Source: Desulfomonile tiedjei
GTDB taxonomy: Bacteria > Desulfobacterota > Desulfomonilia > Desulfomonilales > Desulfomonilaceae
Direction: 5' to 3'
Assembly (NCBI GenBank): GCA_020718965.1
Contig: DYRE01000012.1
Coordinates: forward strand, 1-17,134
DNA: 17,134 bases
In this document: positions 1 through 6,908 of the stretch, piece by piece
Layout of the letters: each line of letters begins with the position of its first letter
Position numbering within the stretch: position 1 is the first letter of the stretch
Notes under the pieces: model-generated
Database searches by the model: none
What the model saw: the letters and a program-made list of their open reading frames with translations, nothing else
Told to the model about the DNA's origin: nothing
Position numbers and translations under genes: made by a program

Positions 1-328
1 GAAATTCGGGTGGATCAGTTCCCCTACCGAGCCATGACACTGCATCAAGGAAGGGCTCGAGCTGAGGGCCCTCAGGAAAAACCATGTAGTGAATGTTCGA
101 ACTCGCTCCTGCAGAAACGCTCAGCGAGGGTTTTCCCGGAAAGGGGCTTTCTCCGTTCTCCTGAATGTTGATGCGATTGAGTGATACACCAGAAAGTTGC
201 CTGGATATGTTTGCCAGGTTATTTTCAAAAAAATCATTATTCCCTGTAAGATGAACATGCAGTGTCACTGGTAGCTTCATGCCCTGGCTAACACTTTGGA
301 CACGCATCAAGTCATTTTCAGAAAGCAC
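1..328 (-). CDS. Thioredoxin-fold protein, AhpF N-terminal-like (partial, C-terminus beyond window)
   Basis: A minus-strand frame is open from the left edge back to a TGA about 51 bases above the chosen start. I take the GTG at 328-326 because GAGG (337-334) lies five bases before it; an in-frame ATG at 307-305 is the alternative but has only a weak ribosome site. The 109 visible residues begin MLSENDLMRV. Around residues 70-108 the pattern K-P-S-L, then I-H-Y-x-V-F-P-E-G, a helix ending L-D-A-V-S-W-L-G-R-G and P-P matches how I remember the second half of the AhpF N-terminal domain and related protein disulfide oxidoreductases, whose helix ends in a similar L-x-x-G-x-x-P-P. In those families a second thioredoxin unit with the CxxC site follows; here it would be off the window, so redox activity cannot be judged. 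It starts 42 bases after the stop of the upstream exported protein, probably in the same transcript. Confidence 0.62.
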   Translation of the reverse strand, partial: MLSENDLMRVQSVSQGMKLPVTLHVHLTGNNDFFENNLANISRQLSGVSLNRINIQENGESPFPGKPSLSVSAGASSNIHYMVFPEGPQLEPFLDAVSWLGRGTDPPEF

Positions 329-370
329 AGTAACCTCAGTGGTTCGGTAAGTTCACTTTTCGTTAAAGAA

Positions 371-703
371 TCAGCGGGTTCCAGGAACAAAACTCGTAGT
401 CACCTGCCCTGCCCCCGGGGGCACCGCATACGGAGACTGAACGCCTCTCAATGGAGCCGGCATGTAACTCCAGAGATATCCACCGGCTTGTGACAGACCA
501 TCCGCAGCCATTGGAAGAAGCCCCTGGCCGCTATTGGAAGACGAGTTTTGTCCCGGCTGACCGGGGGGTACAGTTAGAACAGGCTGTCCATACATGTTCA
601 TTGGTCCCTGATACGATCTGTCATAGATCTCTGAAGATTCGACTCCAGTGCTCATAACAAATGCAAGCGCCAACATAATCGCAAATATTAGGACAGTTTT
701 CAT
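371..703 (-). CDS. Small exported low-complexity protein, unknown function
   Basis: I do not recognise this 110-residue protein. The start is the ATG at 703-701 (MKTVLIFAIM) because GGAGG sits six bases upstream; the frame extends six codons further to another ATG at 721 that lacks such a site. Residues 1 to about 24 are a clear Sec signal peptide with a hydrophobic core (VLIFAIMLALAFV), so the product should be exported. The mature part is rich in Pro, Gly, Ser and Gln, with P-P-G-Q-P-G-Q and S-S-S-N-S-G-Q runs and no Cys, so it is probably unstructured or surface associated. It is the first gene after the promoter at 736-744 and precedes the thioredoxin-fold gene by 42 bases. Confidence 0.6.
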   Translation of the reverse strand: MKTVLIFAIMLALAFVMSTGVESSEIYDRSYQGPMNMYGQPVLTVPPGQPGQNSSSNSGQGLLPMAADGLSQAGGYLWSYMPAPLRGVQSPYAVPPGAGQVTTSFVPGTR

Positions 704-735
704 GAACATCCTCCATGACATTGTGTCTTTATATA

Positions 736-744
736 ATTATAGCA
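736..744 (-). promoter_or_regulatory. Extended -10 promoter for the leftward genes
   Basis: Read on the minus strand this is TGCTATAAT, a perfect TATAAT preceded by the TGn element of extended -10 promoters. There is only a poor -35 match about 17 bases upstream (TTTATT at 764-759), which extended -10 promoters tolerate. Transcription would start near 729, leaving a leader of about 26 bases before the ATG at 703. Confidence 0.5.
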
Positions 745-875
745 TGGGGAAACATTGAAATAAAGAGCGCTGAACAACAGCAACCTCTAAGGTCTGAATT
801 TTCCTCAAACGCTTGACATAAGAGTAATAGCGTGACAGACAGGATTGAATAACTTGGAGCGCGGGAGATTTTTTA

Positions 876-2726
876 ATGAGTGGAAGACATATACTTAAAT
901 CCCTGAGTTTGGGCGCCCTCTTGTTTTTTTGCGCCGGAATTTTTGGGGAGTCACTTGCTCTCGCAGGAAGATCCGGTGGTCGTAGTTTCGGTGGTTCCAG
1001 TTTTGGAAAAAGTTCATCCTGGTCGTCATCCACGCGTGGGACATGGAACCGAAGTGGTGGAGGATTGTTTGGGGGAAACAAATCGTCTTCAGGATATTCA
1101 AAGCCTACCTCAACACCTGCAAAATCATCTTCTCCTTACTCTAAACCATCTTTGAAAGAACCGGCGTCCGGATCCAACTATTCAAAGCCTGGTTTGCAAG
1201 GCCAAAGTGGCTCCGGATCATCCGGGACAGGTTATTCTAAGCCGTCCCTTACCGATCGTGATCCCTCTCCGGGTAAAACAGCGAGGCCTGAAGGAAAAAC
1301 CTCCTCCGGTTACACCAAACCTTCTTCCCCGTCCACTTCTTCAACAGGTTTCTCGAGTGGTTCCAAGTTTGACAAAAAAGTCATGCAGGAACAGCGAAAA
1401 AAAACCTCCCAGGAATCGTTGAAAGCGTATCAGACCGAACAGTCAAAGTTCAAATCAGCTCCTGTCAAGACAGATTCTACAAAATATGAATCAAATCCTC
1501 TTTACCAAAAGGGCAAGGTATATTCAGGCTTTGACTACAAAACACATTACGGTAACAGGGACGGTTATTATAAGTCCCAGGGATATCAGCCACCTCCTTA
1601 TGCCTACAATACCGCCCCCAGCTTTGGGATGTTCGACACGCTCTTTCTCTTCTGGATGTTGGATCATTTAGGAAATAACAATGCCACTGCAACAGCCTAC
1701 AATCATTCAGACGATCCGGGATTTAAGAAGTGGCGTCAGGAAGCCGAGAACCTTGCAAAAGACAACGCTGAACTCAAGTCCAAGCTGAATGAGCTTGACG
1801 GCCAGGTAAAATCAATGGCCGGGACTCCAAAAGACCCCGCGTATTTACCCAAAAACGTTCCTCCTGAGGTTGCCCTGGCAGCCGCAGCGCTTGCGACCAA
1901 AAAACCCGAAAAACCTACTTTGAAACTGGCGACAGGTCAGGAGGGTGGCTGGTATCATAAATTTGGTACAATATTTAAGGATTCCGCCAAAGGCATTGAG
2001 GTCAAGCTTGTTCCATCTTCCGGATCAATGGAAAATCTAAAAATGCTTTCAAATGGACAGGCAGACATGGGCATTGTTCAGTCGGACGTTCTTGCTCTAG
2101 TTGAGAAAAGAATGCCAGGTAAGCCAATGGTTTCCGAACAGTCGACTCTCTTCCTCGAATACGCGCAACTTATCGCCAACAAGGACGGTAACGTCAAATC
2201 GATTGCCGATCTGGACCCAAAAAAACACACCGTTTACATTGGTCCTTCCGGGTCTGGCACAGCGCTCACATGGGAGGCGCTATGCGAACAAAGCCCAGGT
2301 TATAAAAAAATACCCACTGTTAACGCCGATTACCTGGTCGCCTTAAAAGATGTTGAGAAAAATCCCAAGGCTTTGATGTTTTTCGTTGGCGGCTTGAATA
2401 GTGAATATCTAAAAAAGGCTGAAGAGATATCTAAGAAGTCTGGAAGGCTCATCCTTGTAGCGTTGGATGACAGCAGCCTTGTAGACAAAAAGGATCAGAA
2501 CGGAAATCCCATTTATTCTATGGTCAAAATCCCAAGCGAGATCTATCCCTATCTTGAAAAGGGCTGGATTTTTAGTCACGACACAAAGACTCTGGCAGTT
2601 CAGGCCATTCTGGTCCTGAGAACTGAGTGGGCTTCTCAATTCGGTCCCACGGCCATGGATGCTCTCACTGATTCGCTCAACGAAGCGCGGCCGAAGATAG
2701 AGCGTTTGGTGAACGGAGCCAAATGA
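876..2726 (+). CDS. Secreted multi-part protein: YSKP-repeat region, coiled coil and C-terminal TAXI solute-binding domain
   Basis: A 616-residue protein, start ATG with GGGAG eight bases upstream. Residues 1-30 are a signal peptide (core SLGALLFFCAGIF, A-L-A cleavage site), so it is exported. Residues 31-165 are Ser/Gly/Lys/Pro-rich and contain Y-S-K-P at 74, 88, 102 and 120 and Y-T-K-P at 146. Residues 205-250 are rich in Tyr and Pro. A short hydrophobic stretch (FGMFDTLFLFWMLDHLG, 250-266) follows, then a predicted coiled coil (about 283-314). Residues 348-616 look like a TAXI-family TRAP solute-binding protein: L-A-T-G-x-x-G-G-W-Y at the start, then G-S-M-E-N-L and N-G-Q-A-D-M-G-I-V-Q-S-D, and G-P-x-G-S-G-T. 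TAXI proteins are normally about 320 residues without such an N-terminus. No TRAP membrane subunit is in the window; the next genes are DUF2491 and PspA-like. The domain call is fairly firm; the ligand and role are unknown. Confidence 0.75.
   Translation: MSGRHILKSLSLGALLFFCAGIFGESLALAGRSGGRSFGGSSFGKSSSWSSSTRGTWNRSGGGLFGGNKSSSGYSKPTSTPAKSSSPYSKPSLKEPASGSNYSKPGLQGQSGSGSSGTGYSKPSLTDRDPSPGKTARPEGKTSSGYTKPSSPSTSSTGFSSGSKFDKKVMQEQRKKTSQESLKAYQTEQSKFKSAPVKTDSTKYESNPLYQKGKVYSGFDYKTHYGNRDGYYKSQGYQPPPYAYNTAPSFGMFDTLFLFWMLDHLGNNNATATAYNHSDDPGFKKWRQEAENLAKDNAELKSKLNELDGQVKSMAGTPKDPAYLPKNVPPEVALAAAALATKKPEKPTLKLATGQEGGWYHKFGTIFKDSAKGIEVKLVPSSGSMENLKMLSNGQADMGIVQSDVLALVEKRMPGKPMVSEQSTLFLEYAQLIANKDGNVKSIADLDPKKHTVYIGPSGSGTALTWEALCEQSPGYKKIPTVNADYLVALKDVEKNPKALMFFVGGLNSEYLKKAEEISKKSGRLILVALDDSSLVDKKDQNGNPIYSMVKIPSEIYPYLEKGWIFSHDTKTLAVQAILVLRTEWASQFGPTAMDALTDSLNEARPKIERLVNGAK
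965..1322 (+). repeat. Degenerate YSKP-encoding repeat region
   Basis: Within the exported protein, the tetrapeptide Y-S-K-P (last copy Y-T-K-P) recurs five times, at residues 74, 88, 102, 120 and 146, spaced 14, 14, 18 and 26 residues, each preceded by a Ser/Gly-rich spacer and often followed by S-L or S-S. Codon choices differ between copies (for example tattcaaagcct, tactctaaacca, tattctaagccg), so this is conserved protein sequence rather than a recent DNA duplication. Confidence 0.6.
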
Positions 2727-2790
2727 ATTGATTTTCCAGTTGTAGCAATCCTTTCTTCATACTAACGGCATTTACAAAACAAATGGAGGA

Positions 2791-3552
2791 ATGGTCTCGA
2801 GTGAGAGAGAACCACTATTAAAAATGGCATCTACTTGGAATCTTTTCAAAAAAATTGGGCAAAAGAAGGTTGATGACTTTAGACAGTCATCAGGAAAAAG
2901 CTTTTCTGACAAAATTGACAGGGACTTACCCTTAGGTCTGAGATTCAACTGTCTGGTAGAATTTCCAGAGGTTGATTTTATTCTTGCGGGCGACGATCTG
3001 TTAATAAAATATCCCGGGGCGTCGTGCTCAGTAGTTTCCTACGGCAAATTTCCGGTTGGTGATTCAATGCTTCACCGTTTTTATCTGGATACGTCAGAAG
3101 GGCCTTACATGCTCCAGATTGTAGCCGACAACAAGAAAATAATTGAGGAATGCAAGCTGTTCATGCCATATGACGAGATATATCCGGATGATTGGGGTTT
3201 TTGGCTGGCTGAACAGGATGGCTACATAGGGCTGAGCATTTTTGACACTAAATCGTCGGTTCGTTTTTTTAGGGTTTGGGAGAACCCGGAAGCTACCCGA
3301 ATTGTCGAAAGTAATGACGCCGGAGCGACGATCGACAGAATTCCGCCCGTGCATTTTGTGGAAACAATTTTTCTTGATCCATACGGTGAAAAAACGGAAA
3401 TGGTTACTTACGAGACCATGTTATACGGTCGTCATATCAATGAAAGCGTAGATGAATTTCTTATGATTTCGTCGGTCGAGGAGTCGGACGGCGCGTCGGT
3501 GCAGATAATGGTGGGTCTGGAATTGGCCTCACCATCAATAAAAGTCATCTAA
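2791..3552 (+). CDS. DUF2491 (YjfK-like) protein
   Basis: A 253-residue soluble protein matching my recollection of DUF2491, the family of E. coli YjfK. Matching landmarks are L-P-L-G-L-R (about 46-51), F-I-L-A-G-D, the central M-L-H-R-F-Y-L-D, E-C-K-L-F, a D-D-W-x-x-W-L segment, F-x-R-V-W, and a C-terminal M-L-Y-G-R ... E-F-L-M-I-S-S-V-E-E-S-D-G. Function in this family is not established, but it commonly sits beside PspA/IM30-type genes, as here. The start is uncertain: the ATG at 2791 has GGAGG only one base before it, which is too close. The in-frame ATG at 2824 (MASTWNLFKK) gives an N-terminus more like the family but has only a GAGAGAG further up. The PspA-like gene starts 26 bases after its stop, so the two are co-transcribed. 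Confidence 0.75.
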   Translation: MVSSEREPLLKMASTWNLFKKIGQKKVDDFRQSSGKSFSDKIDRDLPLGLRFNCLVEFPEVDFILAGDDLLIKYPGASCSVVSYGKFPVGDSMLHRFYLDTSEGPYMLQIVADNKKIIEECKLFMPYDEIYPDDWGFWLAEQDGYIGLSIFDTKSSVRFFRVWENPEATRIVESNDAGATIDRIPPVHFVETIFLDPYGEKTEMVTYETMLYGRHINESVDEFLMISSVEESDGASVQIMVGLELASPSIKVI

Positions 3553-3578
3553 TCAGAAACAGTTCAGGAGGAACATTT

Positions 3579-4361
3579 ATGGCTGGAATGTTTGGATTTT
3601 TGAGAAGTTTCGGGTTCGAAAAACTGGGTAAAGTGGGCGACAGCATCACCCAGAAAATCGTTTCATGGGACCCGGAAACAGCTTCGCAAGCGGAAATCGA
3701 AGAAATGATCCGTGACTTGGACAAGATTACTACAGAGGCTGGGAAAGCCAGAGCGGAGTATGACCGAGAAAAGGCCGAGGCTGATGCGGCTCAAAAGAAT
3801 TATGATAAGTTCATGTCCGCCGCAGAACTTCTAAACAATAGACTCGAGGAAGCCCAAGCTCTTGGCGATGAGGCCAAGGCGCTTGAACTCAACAAAAGCC
3901 TCAACAAACTTCTGGAGGACTTGGAAAGCTTGAAACCCGAAATGGAAAGGGAAAGCCAGGAAGCGTCTGAGGCAAAAGCCTATCACGACGAACTTATAGA
4001 ACTGGCTCAGGTAACCGCGGACAAACTCAAAAAGGCCAAGGACATGCTTGAAAAAGGTCGCAGAGATATGCAGCGAGCGGAGATTGAGCGTCAAAGAGCA
4101 GTCGCCCGAGCCGAAAAATCACAAAAGATGGCTGGTTTGAAGACAGAAACTTCCAGCCTGGGGGTTGCTCTCGCGGCCATGAACAGGCAGGCGGAACAGG
4201 CTAGAGCTCAGGCGGCTAGCTCTGATATGAAAGCAAAACTTCTCTCCACCGATCGTGATGGACATGATGACATTATCAAGGCGGCTCTGGCGGAAGTATC
4301 CGGTGAGCCTTCTAAGACGGCGTCTGTGTCTGAGCGTTTGGCTCAGCTCAAGAAAAAATAA
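3579..4361 (+). CDS. PspA/IM30-like coiled-coil protein (YjfJ-like)
   Basis: A 260-residue protein with a near-ideal ribosome site (AGGAGG at 3566-3571, seven bases before ATG). The first ~25 residues (MAGMFGFLRSFGFEKLG) can form an amphipathic helix, the usual membrane-binding element of PspA/IM30 proteins. From about residue 36 to 235 the sequence is Ala/Glu/Lys/Gln-rich with long heptad-like coiled coil, and it ends in a basic S-E-R-L-A-Q-L-K-K-K tail. Family members polymerise on the cytoplasmic face of the inner membrane and protect it under stress. Position next to a DUF2491 gene points to the YjfJ branch rather than classical PspA; no pspF, pspB or pspC is seen. Long coiled coils resemble one another, so family assignment leans on the N-terminus and the neighbour. 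Confidence 0.7.
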   Translation: MAGMFGFLRSFGFEKLGKVGDSITQKIVSWDPETASQAEIEEMIRDLDKITTEAGKARAEYDREKAEADAAQKNYDKFMSAAELLNNRLEEAQALGDEAKALELNKSLNKLLEDLESLKPEMERESQEASEAKAYHDELIELAQVTADKLKKAKDMLEKGRRDMQRAEIERQRAVARAEKSQKMAGLKTETSSLGVALAAMNRQAEQARAQAASSDMKAKLLSTDRDGHDDIIKAALAEVSGEPSKTASVSERLAQLKKK

Positions 4362-4387
4362 GTTTTCAGGATTTCCTGACATGAAAT

Positions 4388-4412
4388 ATGGCGAGCCTTA
4401 TGGGCTCGCCAT
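4388..4412. terminator. Bidirectional hairpin terminator between converging genes
   Basis: A perfect 10-bp stem ATGGCGAGCC / GGCTCGCCAT with a five-base loop (TTATG). On the plus strand it is followed by cgATTTTCTT, a moderate T-rich tail 27 bases after the PspA-like stop. On the minus strand it is followed by an A/T-rich stretch. It lies between two converging operons and probably serves both. Confidence 0.7.
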
Positions 4413-4443
4413 CGATTTTCTTGAGATAAATTGAATTTAGTCT

Positions 4444-5229
4444 TCAGTTTTTGACGACCATCGTCATGCCTGTGACCCCTTCTTTGGCTTTCAACTGTCT
4501 GGCAAACTCATCCGCTTTTTTTTCCGAATTGAATTCTCCCAGGAAAAGTCTGTATTGAACCCCGGTAACAGGACGCGCTATAGGTCTAAGGGTTGCCGGA
4601 TAACCTTTGGCTTTCCATTTTTCAGCCCACTCCTGGGCAATCCTGGGGTGACTAAAAACACCTACCTGAACTGAATAGATCTTTTGTCCCCGTCTATCCG
4701 TGGGCAAACCGGTGTTGCTTTCTGAAAGGGCTTGTTTCGGTATTCCCGACAGAGCTGGGACTGAAAATCCTCTGTCTTCCTTTATCGAATCTGGATTTGG
4801 GAAATTTGAGTCTTTTTCAGGTCCACCAGTTTGGGCATTGGCAAGCCTGATTTTCTGACTGGAGTTTTCTTGATGAACCCCGTCTTCTTGCGACTTGAGC
4901 TTTTTATAAAAGGTTACCTCTGCTGGAGGGCACTGTTTCTTTATTTCCTGCTCAGAATCGCTATTCAGTCTCTCAGGTATCACAGTTACGGTGTGTTCGG
5001 GGATAGCGTCCCGGACTGGAAGAGAACGCATTGGAGCCTGCTCTCTAAGAAGCCTTATATTGAAGACTGTCAGCGCAGCCATTATTAATATTGTCGTAAC
5101 AACCCCGAGAATGAGAAATCCGTTCTTGGGCTTCTCAGGCTTGGAAAGCGGTTTGCGCGTCATTCTGTTGGGACGTCGTCCCTCAGGCTTTCCAATTAAG
5201 TTTAGAAGCGCACGCATTGAGAATCTCAC
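4444..5229 (-). CDS. SPOR-domain inner-membrane protein
   Basis: A 261-residue bitopic protein. Residues 1-36 are basic and cytoplasmic, 37-57 form one transmembrane helix (GFLILGVVTTILIMAALTVF), 60-180 are a variable periplasmic linker with a V-T-F-Y-K-K-L-K motif (105-112) often seen in SPOR proteins, and 183-258 are a SPOR domain (Y-S-V-Q-V-G-V-F, then Y-R-L-F-L-G-E-F and A-D-E-F-A-R-Q-L). SPOR domains bind denuded septal peptidoglycan, so a role in cell division or wall remodelling, as in FtsN or DedD, is likely but not proven. The start is a GTG at 5229-5227 that overlaps the argS stop as GTGA; an ATG four codons in (5217-5215) is the alternative. It is the last gene of the argS operon. 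Confidence 0.85.
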   Translation of the reverse strand: MRFSMRALLNLIGKPEGRRPNRMTRKPLSKPEKPKNGFLILGVVTTILIMAALTVFNIRLLREQAPMRSLPVRDAIPEHTVTVIPERLNSDSEQEIKKQCPPAEVTFYKKLKSQEDGVHQENSSQKIRLANAQTGGPEKDSNFPNPDSIKEDRGFSVPALSGIPKQALSESNTGLPTDRRGQKIYSVQVGVFSHPRIAQEWAEKWKAKGYPATLRPIARPVTGVQYRLFLGEFNSEKKADEFARQLKAKEGVTGMTMVVKN

Positions 5230-6908
5230 ATCCGATCCGGCGCTGTTACCCCTAGAATAGTAAGTCCATTTTCTATGACCTGCCGAACAGCTTCAACAAG
5301 ATATAATCTGGTTTTTCTGATTCGGTCATCTTCCGTAAGCACCTTGTTGTCGTGGTAATAGGCGTGAAAAAGCTCCGAGAGCTCTAAAAGATAAAATGTT
5401 ATACGGTGCGGTTCCATCGTTTCAGCGGCTTCAGCCAGCATGTCAGGGAAATCTCCCAGGAGTTTCATGATCCCTTTTTCTTCGGGAAGTTCCAGAGCCG
5501 ACAGATCAGGGTCCGCAATGTCAGCATCGACATCGCGCTCTAGCGCTATCCTGAAAATGCCGACTATCCTGGCGTGAACATATTGAACATAATAAACTGG
5601 GTTATCCCGTGATTGCTTCTTGGCAAGGTCAAGATCAAAATCCAGGTGACTATCACTCCTTTTTGTAAGAAAAAAGAACCTTGCAGCATCTGTCCCAACC
5701 TCATCCAGCACATCTCGAAGAGTTACGAATTCTCCTGATCTTGTAGACATTGAAATCTTTTTCCCATCTCGGATAAGGTTCACAAATTGCACGAGCATAA
5801 CCTTAAGCTGGTCAGGCTGATACCCCAAAGCTTCCAGACTCGCTTTGACCCTTGGAACATAACCGTGATGGTCAGATCCCCATATATCGATCAGTTTTTC
5901 ATAGCCCCTATCAAACTTGTTCTTGTGATAGGCGACGTCTGCGGCAAAATATGTTGGCTCTCCAGACGCCCTTACCAGTACCCGGTCCTTTTCGTCTTCT
6001 TCTCCGGACATCTTGAACCAGATAGCGCCCTCACGGTCCTCAAGTTTTCCACATTTGCTCAATTCGTTTAGAGCCTTTTTAATAGCATCTTCGGCGTATA
6101 GGCCCCGTTCACTGAAGTATCTGTCGAAGCTCACTCCAAATACCCTTAAATCATCCTGAATCCCTTCAAGAATCCTCTTGCACGCATAACCTGAGGCCAA
6201 GGGTAAGGCTTCTTTTTCGGGAAGGGTTTTCAGTTGCTCGCCAAGGGTAGTCCCAATCAATTCACGAGCCAGGTCTACAATGTAGTCCCCCTGATAGTGG
6301 TCCGAAGGGAACTCTGTTGACTTGCCCAGAAGCTCCAGATATCTCAAAAGTAATGACCGGCCAAGAATTTTCATTTGGTTCCCGGCGTCATTGACATAGT
6401 ATTCAGTTTCCACATTGTAGCCGCGTGTGCGCAAGAGTCGCGCCATGCTATCGCCGACCGCTGCGCCGCGACCGTGCCCCACATGCAAAGGGCCTGTCGG
6501 GTTCGCACTTACAAATTCAATCAGTATTCTAGGCTTGTCGGCGCGTTCAAAGCACCCGTACATCTTCTTTCGACTATGAACCCTCTTGAGAACGTCAATC
6601 CAGAAATCAAACGACATTGTAAAATTGATGAATCCTGGCCCAGCTATTTCAAATTTCTGAATCAGCTTTTCGTTTAGAGACATGCGGCGCACTAGGCGTT
6701 CAGCCAGTTCTCTGGGTTTTAAGCCGAGAATCTTGGACAGAATCATGGCAATGTTTGTGGCATAATCCCCAAAACGCGGGTCTTTTGACCTAGAAACTTC
6801 GATTTCTTTTTCAAAAGACCTCTCAACAGAGCTGTAGCTCTCAGGAAATTCCTTGACCAGAGACTCATATATAACCCTTCGAATGGCATCTTTTACTAGA
6901 TCAGTCAT
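5226..6908 (-). CDS. argS: Arginyl-tRNA synthetase
   Basis: Class I synthetase that charges tRNA-Arg in the cytoplasm. From the ATG at 6908-6906 (MTDLVKDAIR) it is 560 residues, the normal bacterial size. An upstream in-frame ATG at 7016 would add 36 residues unlike any ArgS N-terminus and overlapping the preceding gene, so I reject it. An N-terminal tRNA D-loop recognition (Arg_N) domain spans about 1-90. The HIGH-type signature is H-V-G-H-G at 142-146, in the context ANPTGPLHVGHGRG that is characteristic of ArgS. The KMSKS region is the ArgS-type variant I-S-M-S-T-R-S-G-E-F-V-T-L (385-397) with lysines just before it. The C-terminal anticodon-binding DALR domain covers about 435-560. Translation is probably coupled to both neighbours: it overlaps the upstream small gene by 8 bases and the downstream SPOR gene by 4. 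Confidence 0.97.
   Translation of the reverse strand: MTDLVKDAIRRVIYESLVKEFPESYSSVERSFEKEIEVSRSKDPRFGDYATNIAMILSKILGLKPRELAERLVRRMSLNEKLIQKFEIAGPGFINFTMSFDFWIDVLKRVHSRKKMYGCFERADKPRILIEFVSANPTGPLHVGHGRGAAVGDSMARLLRTRGYNVETEYYVNDAGNQMKILGRSLLLRYLELLGKSTEFPSDHYQGDYIVDLARELIGTTLGEQLKTLPEKEALPLASGYACKRILEGIQDDLRVFGVSFDRYFSERGLYAEDAIKKALNELSKCGKLEDREGAIWFKMSGEEDEKDRVLVRASGEPTYFAADVAYHKNKFDRGYEKLIDIWGSDHHGYVPRVKASLEALGYQPDQLKVMLVQFVNLIRDGKKISMSTRSGEFVTLRDVLDEVGTDAARFFFLTKRSDSHLDFDLDLAKKQSRDNPVYYVQYVHARIVGIFRIALERDVDADIADPDLSALELPEEKGIMKLLGDFPDMLAEAAETMEPHRITFYLLELSELFHAYYHDNKVLTEDDRIRKTRLYLVEAVRQVIENGLTILGVTAPDRM

Noticed and set aside
813..818. Perfect TTGACA upstream of the TAXI-fusion gene
   Set aside because: At 16-18 bases downstream there is no acceptable -10 (CAGACA and neighbours), so I do not call a promoter although one must exist nearby.
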